DNA of 64,000 nt. Source: Schistocerca nitens (Eukaryota > Arthropoda > Insecta > Orthoptera > Acrididae). Positions within the stretch are counted from its first letter, which is position 1, and each line of letters begins with the position of its first letter. Below are positions 47,681 through 61,171 of this stretch, one piece after another. Position numbers and translations under genes: made by a program. The notes under the pieces were generated by a model. That model was given only the letters and a program-made list of their open reading frames with translations, made no database searches and was not told the DNA's origin. Where the stretch lies: NCBI RefSeq assembly GCF_023898315.1, contig NC_064622.1:277751503-277815502 (forward strand), read 5' to 3'.

Positions 47681-47949
47681 ACTGTGCATCAGAGGAAAGG
47701 GCGCAGTCGCTCTGGGTGGAGGGGGAAAGACATTCACATGCAATTACAGAGGTCCACTTTCATATAAATCTCTTTCTATGGTGACAAGTCTAATTACATG
47801 CAGGCTTTAACAGAATCAAAACATCCTACCAGTTAAAAAAAAAAAGCTGTTACAAAAGCTGAAATTTTCTACACAGATGCACTGCTAATGGGAGATACTG
47901 TGGAATGAAATGTATCATAGAAGATGGAGGTGTTCTGAACAGGGAAAAT

Positions 47950-48250
47950 CTATTCACAAGGGGACCTCACAGTCTGGCCCTGTCCGATTTTCTTCGTAGT
48001 TACAGGATTTGAAGGTCAGTGCCCAAATGGCAATTTCCTAAAGCAGTATGGAGCAGTTCCCAAAAAATTATTATTTCTTAAATAAGTTGCCTTTGAAGAT
48101 TAGAAGATTTCTGAGTGCTGCTAAGTACAAAACATCTGTTAACTACTAAAGATTATGTTCGTAGCTTGGTGTGCAACATGACAGGATTGTAATCATTTAG
48201 TTGTTGGTTCGGATTCTCACTAGTGCATACATAACTTTCTTAAATTCCAC
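47950..48250 (+). repeat. Probable tRNA-derived SINE (family 3)
   Basis: The segment has an A-box-like GTAGCTTGGTGTGCAACATG at about 48,160 and a B-box-like GTTGGTTCGGATTCTC about 50 bp later. The upstream text (CAAGGGGACCTCACAGTCTG) is probably part of the same or an adjoining repeat. Only one copy is in this window. Confidence 0.45.
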
Positions 48251-50061
48251 ATGATGCATGGAAATATTAATTAAAGGGTACAGAATCTCAATTTTCAGAT
48301 AAATAACATTGAAATTAAAATGTAAATATTCACAATAAATTAAAGTTTGGTATAAAAATGCGAAACATCAAATAGGAAATCAAATACTTTTTTACTGCTA
48401 GAGACTGAACAGTATTACTGACGCATTGAATTCTTTTTACTTGAAAAGGTATTTTACATGTCTGTAGCAAATTGTCATGTATTTTCATATGGACACTAAC
48501 TGAAAGAAAAAAAAAATGCTGTTTTTATAAAGAAATAGGATAAAATATGTATACTACTAGTGAGCTTCAAATTGGTGAACAGTATTACTGTATTACAACC
48601 TCATCATGATATGCACTGAGCTACTAAGAATTTGTTAGTAAACTACATATTTTATATTTAACAGTGGTCATAAGTCATATAATCTTCAAAGTTAATTTAT
48701 TTGAGTTGTTATTTAGAGTTGTGTTGTTATGCTTTACGAATCTGGCACTGACCTTCAAATCCTCGTAAGTATAAAGAAAATACAAGAGGGCCGCTATAAG
48801 AGGTTCCGTTGTCAGTTCCACACTGTTCACATAAAGATACTGCAATGTTTCACACCTCCCTCTCTTTTTACGCCTGCAGTTTCAGTTATAGTATTTGTCT
48901 TTTCCACCCTCTGTTTCCTTCCCTGCCCCCCTCCCCCCCCCCCTCTCACCTCCTTTGCTTCCTGAACACTGAATTTCTAATTGTCCTATTTGATGCACCA
49001 AACTTCTCAGCTTTATCTGCTGTTGGCATTTTCCAGTTCATCCACAGCACATCCTGTTATTCTGTGTTTCCCATGTCTGGGAATCAGTGATTTTTCTATT
49101 CGTTTAAAAAAGTCTTGTCTCACTTTCTTTATTTTATTCTGCAAAAAGAGCTGCGAGTTACAAAACTTTTGCATCTTTTACATTTGGAGAGTTCATCTTG
49201 ATTGGTTACACTTTGTTAGATAAGGCAGTGTATTTTTGTAAGACAATGCAAGCATATCATTAGCAGCGAGCAATAAAATATGTAAAGAAGTGACAAGGTT
49301 TTACTTTAGGTTTTGGCAAGTCGTGACACTACTGTAACCCAATTAAAATTTTGAAAATTACAACAAAATGAGTAGTGTTCAATTAATCAATCTATAGCAT
49401 TCTGCAGCACACCTGTTCATGTAAACATGTAGAGGGTAGCTAAAAAGTAAATGAAAATCTAGGGAAGACAAAAAGAAAAGGCACTGAGGATCAATTGTAT
49501 AACACTAAATTAAACTTTTGTATTGAAGTTGTTATCCTTTGGAAATGGGGCTTCAAGTTTTTGGGCTGCGTAAAGGCCTTGTTTTGGCTGAGAAAACATA
49601 TCCTGTGTATATATGTGGAATCATAACTGATACTCTTTTTTAGTATGACTAAATGCATTGCAGAGGTCAATTTGTCTGATAATCTCACTTTTGTGGGTAT
49701 GGTTTTCAAGACACATCTGTCTTTCTTCCTTTACTGGTCTGACCCACAGATCATAAGTGTGTGTTTGTTACCATACAATTTTCAGTCTTATAATCACAAT
49801 ACACCAATCTTTATCACACATTGTCCATTTTATTTCAACATCCACTTCATACTGAAAATAGTCCTTATTCTTCAGACAAAATTTGCAATGTAAAGGAATG
49901 ACATCTAAAGATGAGTAAGGATGAAGAAAAATGTTTGGTCCACTAAAAAGTATATGCCGTGGGTATGGTAAAGAGCAAGTGCAGTATTACATTTACATAA
50001 AATACCCACATTTTCACAATTCATCCTTGCACAATCAGCCCATCACAAATCAAGAGAAAGG
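48251..50061. other. Presumed intron, non-coding
   Basis: No confident gene or repeat. A minus-strand acceptor-like tract near 48,503 opens a 55-codon AT-rich frame that I did not accept as an exon. Confidence 0.4.
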
Positions 50062-50285
50062 AAGGAAGATTAGGGTTTAAAGTACCACTGACAGTGAGGT
50101 CATTAGTCAAAGACATCAACTTTTGATTAGGGAAGTGTGTGGTAGGGAATTTGCTGTGTTCTTTTCAAATGAACCATCCTGGCATTTGCCTTAAACAGTT
50201 TAGGAAAAACACTGAAACCCTACTTGGGAATGCTGAGGTGTCCTTCCAAATGTGAGTTCAGTGTCTTCCCACTGTGTCATCACAT
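50062..50285 (-). repeat. tRNA-derived SINE (family 2)
   Basis: The plus strand reads GGAAGGAAGATTAGGGTTTA, then GAACCATCCTGGCATTTGCC, then GTGAGTTCAGTGTCTTCCCA. The tRNA-like head lies at the right on the minus strand. The family is abundant in grasshopper DNA as I remember it. The middle of the usual unit is missing. Confidence 0.7.
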
Positions 50286-50972
50286 TTGGTTGATAAATGA
50301 AGACCTGTAGACTACAACAATATAACTGACAATCCGAATTATAAAGCAGTTACTTAACAGTACAGTAAGCCTCAATGAAATGTTTCTCATAAATATTATG
50401 ATAAGGAGAAATTCTTCCTGAAAAGAAGAAAGGTTACTATAGTTGAGGCATTGAGTGGTTGATAGGCATTAGATCTGAAGAACAACATTGTCTGCACGCT
50501 TAGCAATATTTTCAATTGTGTTAATGTGCTATCAATCACTGAATTCTTGAACTGTATGGCAAGTATTTACATTTATTCCTTCCATTATTTGTTGGGAATG
50601 TTAAAAACCTATAGTAAAAGAAAATAATAATAATCCCTAAACTTGTTAATGCTGTGTGAGGTGTAAGCACTTAGAAATATTAGACTGTGTTCTGAATTTG
50701 TATCTCTCTTTCAATATTCTTGAAAAGAATACTTGTAATTAGTATTTACTAACAGGTAAGGGTAATTATTTAAGGTACAACAGAGATATGTGTCATTTAG
50801 TTTCACAACAAACACGTAATTCTATTTTACAGTGAATGTAAAATCATTTTTATGTCATTTACTGAAATGTTCCACAGACCCTACTTTGAAGTAATTACCA
50901 TTTTTTATGTTTGGCATGTTGGGGATCTCATTTGTCAGAATGAAGCAGTTTTATTTTGCTCTGAATCCTCAC

Positions 50973-51016
<44 letters not shown>

Positions 51017-52432
51017 TTTTTTTTTTTTTTGCCAAACATGGCACTCAATAAATTCTGGTGACTACACTGAAACAGTACTGTACCAAGATTACTTTATATC
51101 TGTAATTATGAGAAACTTATGAAGTTGAGATGGTCAACATTGTGTTACAAGCCTTTTCACTTCTGTACCAGTTTAGCTAACTGAGTATGTAGGTAAGGAC
51201 TGTTAGGACACCAAAACGCAAAACCACAACAGAACGTAAAAATGGGCACACAGAGGGCATAAAAGGATACTTAGTATTACAGGACAAAACAACAGGGGAA
51301 AAAGTATGAGATTAATACAGCCTTTAGAATCATATATGATGGTTAATTTAGCATGAAGTCATAGTAATGTTTTGAATGGTAGTGGGAAAAAATGCAACTG
51401 CTGTAGTTGGTACTAACTTTATGACCAGTGAGACAATTGTTTCATTTGGTAATATGTTGAGACTTCCAGAATCTATTCTGAAGCTTGAGTGTATGGTGAA
51501 AATCCACTGCTATTACTAACATTGTTGGTAAAGCCCAAGTGGCAGCCTGTTAGCCAAAATGACCAAACTGCCTACTCAATCACATAATATGGCTCCTCGC
51601 AAACCCGTAATTGTTCAGAATGTTGTTGAATGCTTCAGACACACACCAAGTGCTTACTCAATTTAACCCCCCTGGGTGATATGTCTCATACAGCAACACT
51701 CCTGCTGGAAAGACAGGGATGATCCCTTTGACTTTTTTCACAGTAAACTCTGATAATAATGACACACACAGTTACCATTAGTAATATTGTCTTCCTCTGC
51801 ATGTAACACTTAACATTTCTCAAGAACACATAACACTTCACCCTATTCTTAGATGTTTGTGTAATTTAGTTGGTTATAATTGGTCTACCATGTGATACAG
51901 GTCCCACTTCAGAGAGAGTGCATTTCTTTTGAATAAAAATCTGTTCAGTGACAAGCCCTGATGACAGAGCACACTTCTGTTACTTTTGTTTGTTAGAAAT
52001 GGAGAATTACTTTCTTACTCTTAAGCATTACATGAGTAAATGCTTGCCTAAAGAGTACATGCAGCACTTAGAAACATACAAGTTATTAAAGTGGATGGCA
52101 AGTTATAGAAATGCAATGCAATAAAAAAATTGAATTAAATTAAAAAATCTGAGGTGAAGTTCTTATCACATACTAAAGCAAATATCACCATGCATAAAAA
52201 CAGACTAATTTTCCGTTTCTGCTGTATCCAGACTACAAAATAGTAAAGACACAGTGACGAAAAAATGTTAATGTTTAAGTGATTAAACTATCTAATGCTT
52301 CATCGTCTCATAGCTAAAACAGATATAATATTAAATAACAAGAGCTGTAGGACAAACGAGACAGTATCAGTATATCATAAATAATGAACAAAATTTTGCT
52401 AAAAATGTGTGCGCAGGCACACCTGCCCGCGC
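50286..52432. other. Presumed intron, non-coding
   Basis: (CTTT)n at 50,975-51,016 followed by a T run to about 51,031. No gene recognised. Confidence 0.4.
50975..51031 (+). repeat. (CTTT)n microsatellite with T run
   Basis: About ten CTTT units then about 16 T. Confidence 0.95.
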
Positions 52433-52433
52433 G

Positions 52434-52501
<68 letters not shown>
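52433..52501 (+). repeat. (CA)n microsatellite
   Basis: About 34 uninterrupted CA units. Confidence 0.95.
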
Positions 52502-52505
<4 letters not shown>

Positions 52506-54737
52506 AACACGTCCCTCCCCCCCCAATGTACCAGTGCTAAAGCTGATGACTTCATAGCAAAAAGACAATTCTTTTGTTCCAATCTTTATTGCAATACACA
52601 GAGCATTTGTTTACATAATTGCACACATACAATTCAATTCAGTTAACATATTTACATGGAAAATTGTTCCTAAAACATTAATTAAATGGAAAATTATGTA
52701 CAACACAACAATACTGTATACTGTACAAATAAATACCAAATAAAAATGCAAGCAACCTCATAAATTCACTTACGTATCTACTTTCTTTTTACATATATGA
52801 GTACAAATATTCTTTGTGTCATTCACTTTTGAAGAAGTTATTTTTTTATATGCTTAATAAATAAGAAATACATTATTAAGTAGGCATGGAATGTTTACAG
52901 GAGTGGTCGAAAATGCCACATCTCTACATGCAAAAGCATGGAGGATTAATCTTTCCTTTAAGTTTAAACACAATTATTCATTCAATTTCAAACCAAATAA
53001 AAAGAATTCATGACTGTATACATATATGTACTTTGCAACCATTAACTACGACACTGCCTGTCTGCAATATATATATAAAGAAATGCCAAAAATATTTTAC
53101 TTACAAAAATTACAGCACTTTACATGAAATTAAATACACTTCCTACACCTGAGGATCAGCTCACATAATATCTTACTCACACATTAGGAACTCTTTCAGT
53201 TATAAATGCTTATGAAAAAAAAGAGTGTACAAATTTCTATATGATTTCTGGAACTTACAAAAAGCCTCTAAGAGTATAAAAAATAACTGTGAAAGCTATA
53301 TGACAAATGTAAGGAAGTATTAGCTTTTTTCAGTGAAAACACTCATTAAGCCACAGGCAGGAAGTCACATGCATCATGTCTGACACAAAAATAGTCATCA
53401 CTTATATGAGGTAGCAAGACACGCAGTATAGATTCACTGACGGTTAACTGCGTAACAGTTCTAGTAATAGGCTGCATTTCGAAGTTACATTATCTAGTGA
53501 TTAATATGTACAACTTTCTTTGCATTTTGAGTCTACTGGTAACTACCAGCTTTAATAATCATAAGAATATCAACTGGAAGAAAAAAGGTCTATTGGCAAA
53601 CAGCACATGACTCCTGCATCAGGAACATTCTGAGAATCCCAAAACCAATAAAGAATCATTTGTTTTTAAGTGCACACCAATACATAGTAAGCATACAATA
53701 GTAAGTACACAGATAGCAGAAAACATGTCTGCAACCTTTTTTGTAATCGCTCAGGTTCCTCCATCCATAACACAACACATCCTTTGTAAGGAAGTTCTTT
53801 TCTAAATTATGCCTCCAAATATGCGAAAGTGTTATAGAAGACTGCTGACAGAGGAGGAGGGAATGAGATTTGAGGCAACACTTACAAAAATTATTGAAAA
53901 ATTGACAAAGTGCTACTTGAGATTAATTTCAGAGTTGTCTACCCGTAAAAGGAAATCCACTATAACTTCCCTGATGACTTAATCAAAACCACTTAAGTGA
54001 CCTGAAATACGGAAGACATTTTACACAGATCATCCAATAATCTGAGCACAAGGAGAATATCAAGGGAAACCCAAAAAGCATAAATGAGACTCATTCTCTT
54101 CTTACATCATCATATTAAACACAGATTGTTACAGAAAACTCAGATACATAGCTACTCATCAAACCAAAGATAAAAAAAATTTGGTGTACTTTAGTTAAGA
54201 ACATAACTGGCTCATCACTGTTAGCAAGAAGGTCTCAATAGTTAAGTAGAAGAAACTGAGTAGGAAATAATAATGACGTTACATTTTATTTTTTATCGTA
54301 GAAGTCTTTGGAGTACAGTAATATAAACTAAGGTGGGGATGGAGGGTACAGTTCCACGAAACTTACACATCCTTTCCCAACTGGTGGTAGCGAATACTTC
54401 CCAGAAAAATTACTACTTTGATATCAAGGAACATTTTGCAGTGTGCCTACACAATAAAAATATCCAATTTCTAAATTGTATATCATTCACCAGATAAATT
54501 CTTTCCTTTAGAAAATTCTTCTTCCTATACATATTCTTCATATGTATGTGGGCACTGAAGTTTCTTCTTGTAAATGGCATTCACAAAGTTTTAACAACAG
54601 TAAAGCATATGTTTTGCATATTAAAAATCAGTAAACAATAATGGACAAAACAAGGGACAATGTAATGAAAGCCAATTCATGGGGGGTGTATATATAATAG
54701 AGGGAAATATTCCACGTGGGAAAAATATATCTAAAAA
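52502..54737. other. Presumed intron, non-coding
   Basis: AT-rich. No gene or transposon recognised. Confidence 0.4.
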
Positions 54738-54962
54738 CAAAGATGATGTGACTTACCAAACGAAAGTGCTGGCAGGTCGATAGACATACAAACAAACACA
54801 AACATACACACAAAATTCAAGCTTTCACAACCAACGGTTGCTTCATCAGGAAAGAGGGAAGGAGAGGGAAAGACGAAAGGATGTGGGTTTTAAGGGAGAG
54901 GGTAAGGAGTCATTCCAATCCCAGGAGCGGAAAGACTTACCTTAGGGGGAAAAAAGGACAGG

Positions 54963-55021
<59 letters not shown>

Positions 55022-55060
55022 CCATCCGCACATACACAGACACAAGCAGACATATGTCTG

Positions 55061-55108
<48 letters not shown>

Positions 55109-55342
55109 CGCGAGTGTATACCTGTCCTTTTTTCCCCCTAAGGTAAGTCTTTCCGCTCCTGGGATTGGAATGACTCCTTACCCTCTCCCTTAAAACCCAC
55201 ATCCTTTCGTCTTTCCCTCTCCTTCCCTCTTTCCTGATGAGGCAACAGTTTGTTGCAAAAGCTTGAATTTTGTGTGTATGTTTGTGTGTATGTTTGTGTG
55301 TCTGTCGACCTGCCAGCACTTTCATTTGGTAAGTCACATCAT

Positions 55343-55346
<4 letters not shown>
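54738..55346. repeat. Near-perfect 600-bp fold-back element
   Basis: Arms of about 235 bp (54,738-54,975 and 55,113-55,346) are almost exact reverse complements. The left contains CAATCCCAGGAGCGGAAAGA and the right TCTTTCCGCTCCTGGGATTG. They differ slightly around 54,820-54,850. Between them lie (CA)n (54,964-55,018) and (TG)n (about 55,066-55,100). It reads the same from either strand, so the same peptide (RERVRSHSNPRSGKTYLRGK) is predicted on both strands; that is structure, not coding. It probably belongs to the same general class as the element at 204-625. Confidence 0.9.

Positions 55347-55398
<52 letters not shown>
55347..55398 (+). repeat. (TA)n microsatellite
   Basis: About 26 TA units, directly adjoining the right arm of the fold-back element. 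Confidence 0.95.
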
Positions 55399-55400
<2 letters not shown>

Positions 55401-57048
55401 TGGGCAACATGAAACTGGAGATCAGTAGCACATTGGTTCAAGTCTACAATTCCCTTTGGACATGAATGAATTAGTCTGTGAAATCAGAGCTCCCTGTCTC
55501 TCTTTGCTGGCAATAATATGCAGAGTGATTTCAGCCATGAGTCATGGCCAATCACTTTCTATAATGGCATGCAAACAGAAGAAATCAAGAAAACTAATCA
55601 CTCCACCAAAACGAGCAAGACTCTTAAGTTATGCCTCAGCAAGGGACACAAAGAGAGTTGAGGTATGCATTACTGGTCTACTCAATGGCAACAAAATTAA
55701 ATGATTGTTTCAAATGGGAGGTCAGTTTCATTGCGTAACCAGGAAATTTAGTCAGTTCTACTAACAATAGTCTGGAACAGATAACTGTATTTTAAGGGAG
55801 GAACTACCAGTTTAGTTACTGCAGCTGAACTGAAATTTTCTGTAATTTGCACGGATTTGAGTTTAACAGTTTAGTATTCATATAGGGCCTACTGACATTT
55901 GCAACACCCGAATGTAAGTTTGAAAGTGGATGTAAACAGTGAATTACACTGCAACTTTGGGTGATTAGTACATGGTACTCTTCCATTATACGGTGGCTAC
56001 TATGCAGTAAACTTAAGTAAACTATCTTGCTGAAGATCGCAAGGTGAAACATTGCTAAAACCTTCCAAGAGGTAGTGTTAATATATATTTTCAGTCAGTG
56101 AGTTGCGTAGGAGAAATATTTTGTGGAAACACAGCATACCAGCATTCAGGTTCTTTAAGATTGGTTGGGGACAAAAGTTTTAAAAATTTTCATTTACACA
56201 AAGGGGCGCATAAGGCAATCATTTCTCTCTAAGCTATTCATAAACAATTTTCTAGCCTGTACACTTATACCATATCGATCAAGGTGTTAAGACTCCTGCT
56301 TATGACCTAATATGTATGCATGTGTGCAACAGTGACTGCTGCTGTTATTTCTTTAGATTATATAATTCAACCTGAGTATCTATTTATCAGTTTTTAACTG
56401 CACTTTCATAATATTTAAACATTCACAAGCAAACAATCAAACTGAAGATTTTGAATTAGTATCATACGGCATTGAGCATAAGCCATTGAGACTGGTGATA
56501 CGCAAAATTTTTCAGAAAAAGGAATTATTCTATTGTCATAGAGTACTCCCTGTTGTAAGACTTCCGAGAAAATTCATATAAAATAAAGACACCTCCAGCC
56601 TGCTCAACCTGCAGCAGCCCTGGACTGCTAAAATTGCATTAATAAATGTAAGGCACTATGAGCACTTAGGTCTGTCTTTAGCAGGATAAGAAAGATTTAT
56701 CTTAACAAAACAAGGCAAAACTATTTTCATTACAAATACTCAGAAAAATATTTGGTAATTATGCATTATTACTTTTTTACTAGTAAAGATGACTTCAATA
56801 ATAAGACAATGTGTGGGTGTATATTATTTCTGAAGTTTATTTTATCAGATAAATTTCTGTCAATCAGTAATCTAGTAAGTAAAAAAAGCTAAATTTATAG
56901 GTTGTTGTGCTTTATGTTCCCCAGAAACAGTAGGAATGCATTTTTAGTTATATGGTGTTTGCTTGGCTTGTGGGTGTTACAATGAACACCTCTCTTGATA
57001 TTTTGTCAAGGGCTGAAATATTTCACCTCATTGTGTTTTAGATAGCAG
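55399..57048. other. Presumed intron, non-coding
   Basis: No gene or transposon recognised. Confidence 0.4.
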
Positions 57049-57073
57049 TGTGTGTGTGTGTGTGTGTGTGTGT

Positions 57074-57129
<56 letters not shown>

Positions 57130-57139
57130 GGGGGGGGGA
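57049..57139 (+). repeat. Compound microsatellite (GT)n(GA)n with G run
   Basis: (GT)n, then (GA)n to about 57,126, then about 11 G. Confidence 0.95.
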
Positions 57140-57659
57140 GAATTTCGCTAATGTAAAATGTGCTAACTTGACTTTCACAAAGTTTTTATAGCTTACTCGT
57201 AGGTTTTAATATTAATTACAGTCCAGTAATCATGCAAAAAACAAATTTTGTAAGGACAACTCCCAAAGAATGTAACTTTCCTTCCTACCATGAGCATATA
57301 TGAGCAAATAACTGCAACAGACATCAGAAAAGAATGTTTACATGAAGAACAAACAGAACAGAAAACGATAAAACAAGGAAATAAATTTATGGAAACATGG
57401 ACAGATCACATTTTCATATCAACAAATTAAACAGTTATGGAGCGAAAACCAACACAAGAACATTACATGTTACTTATAAATTAAATATCAGCAAGAACTA
57501 GAATGTTCCTTGTACTGTAAACCATCTGGGGGAGGGGGGTAGGGAGATACCGCTCAACACAAAAGGCTGCATCCTCTTACTGTGTGGCAATGTTTTGAAA
57601 ATGATAAATACCTAAAATAGGCAAGAAATCCACTATTTTACATAGACTAAGCTCCATCT
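57140..57659. other. Presumed intron, non-coding
   Basis: No gene or transposon recognised. Confidence 0.4.
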
Positions 57660-57968
57660 GAACAGGACTTGAAGGCCCACTGGTACCGAGCGGTCACAGT
57701 GTTGTCGTCAGCCCACAGGTGTTCCTGGCTGAGGATATGGAGAGGCATGGGGTCAGCATACCACTCTCCCCACTGCTGTCAGTTTTCGTAAGCAGAGTCA
57801 CTGCTTCCCAATCGGGTGACTCTTCAATTGGCCTAACAACGGCTGAGTGCACTCCGCTTGCCAACAGCTCTCAGCAGACTGGATGGTGACCCACCCAAGT
57901 GCTAGCCAAGCCCGACAGCACCTAACTTCTGTGAACTGACAGGACCTGTGCTACCACTGGGGCAGGGT
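57660..57968 (-). repeat. 5S rRNA-derived SINE (SINE3-like), copy 2
   Basis: On the minus strand the head has AGTTAGGTGCTGTCGGGCTT and GCTAGCACTTGGGTGGGT. These match the 5S rRNA internal promoter region (AATTAAGCAGCGTCGGGC, GTTAGTACTTAGATGGG). The tail shares AGCCCACAGG and ATGGGGTCAGCA-type blocks with the copy at 21,751-22,006. Confidence 0.75.
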
Positions 57969-59027
57969 CCTTGCTTAAAATCCTAGTTATCAATGACACC
58001 CAAGCTATTTTTAGGAGACCTTGTTTTAGAAACAATAAAGATATGTTAGGTAACTCCAGCTTACATAAAGAACTATGGGAAAAACAGATGCATTAATCAG
58101 CCCTGGAATCTCTGTGAAGAAAGACAAAGAGCAGGAATAAGTATAACTATCAAATAAATAAAACAACACAATAAACCATTAAATTGGTAAAGTATTCATT
58201 TGGAAAATGACGACAATACAGTTAACAAGATGTTTCTATCATCTGGAGTAAGAAATGTGTTAAAAATAGAAACCTGAAATTCTGCAAGTCTGAAAATGGC
58301 AGTGTCATTTCCAAAGTAAGTCAAGTGTTTCAAACAGAAGAGAAAAAACGAACATCTCCTACCAATTCACCAGTTTAAACCTTAACCGAAGAGTCTTGTG
58401 TAATCGAGAACAAACACGGAAAACGTTCATCTCAGCTCTGTTTCAGTCACTATGACATAATAGATTATAGTGGCAACCTAGCTGAAATTAAGGTAAATGA
58501 ATATCAATAGCACGCACCTTTATGAAGAAAAAGAAGAAATCTGTATATTGCTGTTCACCTCTTTTCACTCAGTTTTATCTGTTACCTTATGAACAGTACT
58601 GATTTATTCTCTCAGAAACTGTTACAGACGACAGGACACAATGCTCTATGGTAACAGTAAGAGCAGAAAGTAATGGTCTAATCCTAACAGAATAAAAGCA
58701 TACCTTGCAATAGCCAATATCTGTTGCACGTCTTGTGCAGCTCATACGAAGAATAAGACCCTAAACTTTCAAACATTGCCTCTCAGAAAGTGACCAGTAG
58801 CTGTCGCTGAAAAAAATTTAAAGTATTTTTCACTCCTTTAATCATAATTTTCCATCAAATTTCACACTTTATGTAGTAGTGCCCCATTTACTTGTAATTA
58901 AATTGTAACAAAGGACATTGGAGAAGTTTTTTTTAGAATGAGTTATGGTACAGATGAGGAAATAGTTACTATGTATGAGAAAACAGTTTCTGAGAAATCT
59001 CCCTTGATTGTGTAACTGCAGGGGAGG
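57969..59027. other. Presumed intron, non-coding
   Basis: No gene or transposon recognised. Confidence 0.4.
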
Positions 59028-59219
59028 TTCAAATGGCTCTGAGCACTATGCGACTTAACTTCTGAGGTCATCAGTCGCCTAGAACTTAGAACTAATTAAA
59101 CCTAACTAACCTAAGGACATCACACACATCCATGCCCGGGGCAGGATTCGAACCTGCGACCGTAGCGGTTGCTCGGTTCCAGACTGAGGCGCCTAGAACC
59201 GCTCGGCCACATCGGCCGG
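59028..59219 (-). repeat. tRNA-derived SINE (acridid type), copy 2
   Basis: Reverse orientation of the element at 33,891-34,082 (starts TTCAAATGGCTCTGAGCAC, ends GCTCGGCCACATCGGCCGG in plus orientation; B-box GGTTCGAACC-type as GGATTCGAACC). Flanked by a perfect 12-bp duplication CTGCAGGGGAGG (59,016-59,027 and 59,220-59,231). Confidence 0.93.
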
Positions 59220-59516
59220 CTGCAGGGGAGGAAGGCACATGAATTCAATAAGGAAAATTCCAATGACATTTAAAAGAAAGACCAAAATTGTACACACAGC
59301 TCTAAGATGTGCACTAGCATTGGGCTGAAGACATTTACAAATGCCATCATAAATGTCACCAATAACTATAAGACAAGCACCTGTCTTGGGAAACACAATT
59401 TCAGCATAATGGCACTCTTCACCACAATTAATAGCTTATATAACGTCTTTCTAGCAAGTTCCTTCTTTTGAGAATTATTTTAGTAAGGAAGAGAGCAGGA
59501 GGGATGAGGCAGCCAG

Positions 59517-59517
59517 T

Positions 59518-59567
<50 letters not shown>
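59517..59567 (+). repeat. (GT)n microsatellite
   Basis: About 25 GT units. Confidence 0.95.
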
Positions 59568-59568
<1 letters not shown>

Positions 59569-61065
59569 ATTTTGTAGGGCACTCCCGAGTGTACAAATAT
59601 GCGACTATTCAAATCTCGGCAATTGGAGAGAGAGATTTCTTCCCTCCACTCATCTGGTTCAGGTTATTACAAATGTATGCAAACTTGCATATTCCAACAT
59701 CTTCACCTAAATGTATTGCGTCAATATACTTTTTGATACCGTGCCACAGAAATACAGAATACAAGTATTTTATTTCATTCATAATACACGCTTGATTTCA
59801 CTTTTCTTTCAAAAAAATCAAATAACTGTTTTTAAGAAAATAGCTTCTAGGAGAACACTTCCTTCAAACAGCTGGAACAGTTATTACCAAAACTAAACAA
59901 TTTGTTTCAATTATACTCCCTATTTTTGATTTTCATAATTATTTTGCTGAGCATCGCAAATACTGTTCAAAATCATAGACTCTTGTCATCCAGTTTATAG
60001 TTAACAAGAAAACTGTAATAGAAAGACCTATCATGATTCGAACATATGAAAGCCTATCAAATCTGTTTTTAAGCAGTAATATTTATGAGGTAGGTATTTA
60101 ATTTTGAACATTGATTAAATACTTTATCAAAAACAAATTGAAATATGGTTTATCTCAACATATCAAATGAAAACAGTACGAAGTACTGACATACTGCAAT
60201 GCAACACAATTCAGATGCATATCAGAAACTTTTTTACTCTAATCATTATCTTAAACTATCATTACCAGGATCTAAGACAACATGTGAACATTAGCTGCCA
60301 TAAATAAGTGTCAAGCAGCTACTCCACTCAATTTTAAATCATTGTAACTAACTTCTAATATAAATGCATCTCCAATTTTAAAGAAGGCATAATTATAAGA
60401 CCACAAGACAAAGTGGGAAAGTTTTGAACACTAATCATCATCTCTCCTGTCACCCTCTCCCTCCCTCCAACTCCTAGTATTTCCATATGGAGAAAACAAA
60501 CACCTTACACTGCTTTGATAATTAACAAAGAAAGATATACAAAGGCCTAGCTTACATTCATACACACATGGGATTCATAACCACTTACATTTCACTGAAC
60601 TAATGACCTATACTACAATTGTCAACTTTTTATAGGTGTCTGTTCCAGAAGTATACAGTTAATCCAACCTGATCGTAAAACACTAATAATACAGACACCA
60701 GTTTTCAAGAACTGCTGTGTCACACGCGCATACTTAAAATGTTTATATTACAAAAAATACTCTCATGAACGATTTTACAACTGTGAAACCCCACAAAGCA
60801 ACTGCTTTGAATGCCATGTCATGTACTACTTTGCACAATGAGTGAACAAAAGTATTTCATCAGCACACTCCTGAGACTCATTAAGAGTAGTCCAAAGTTG
60901 CTTACAGGCAATTCTACTTCAAAAGCAACATATAGTTCAATTACAAAAACATTAAGTTTTCAAACTGACATGTAAGTGTGAGTAATATTGGAAATAAACA
61001 GGACCAATTTTAAATAAGGTTCCAACATTATACAATAAACCAAACCAGTAACTCTGCACCAACTG
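59568..61065. other. Presumed intron, non-coding
   Basis: No gene or transposon recognised. Confidence 0.4.
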
Positions 61066-61171
61066 TTACACCAAACTGCAGTGGATGCCCTGCTTTGTTT
61101 GCTTGATTTCTATATCATCATGATCTGGGTCATCATTTCTGCCTTTAAGGCATTCTAATTCAACAGGTTTC
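61066..61171 (-). CDS. Possible short terminal exon, function unknown
   Basis: The minus strand reads KPVELECLKGRNDDPDHDDI then EIKQTKQGIHCSL and a stop at 61,068-61,066. The composition (acidic, mixed, few repeats) is more protein-like than the surrounding AT-rich frames. An in-frame TAA lies just upstream, so an acceptor at TTCTAAAG before 61,171 would be needed (phase 2). Its pyrimidine tract is poor. No family recognised. It could be chance. Confidence 0.25.

Noticed and set aside
48370-48503. Minus-strand acceptor-like tract (run of T then CTTTCAG) opening 55 codons in phase 1
   Set aside because: Composition is AT-rich with no protein character, and the pyrimidine tract is a simple T run. 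Chance is more likely than an exon.
54881-55337. Two frames on opposite strands with the same RERVRSHSNPRSGKTYLRGK peptide
   Set aside because: A consequence of the hairpin being its own reverse complement plus dinucleotide repeats. No sign of coding.
57660-57968. Functional 5S rRNA gene
   Set aside because: Only part of the 5S sequence is present, with many changes, and it is followed by a shared SINE tail.
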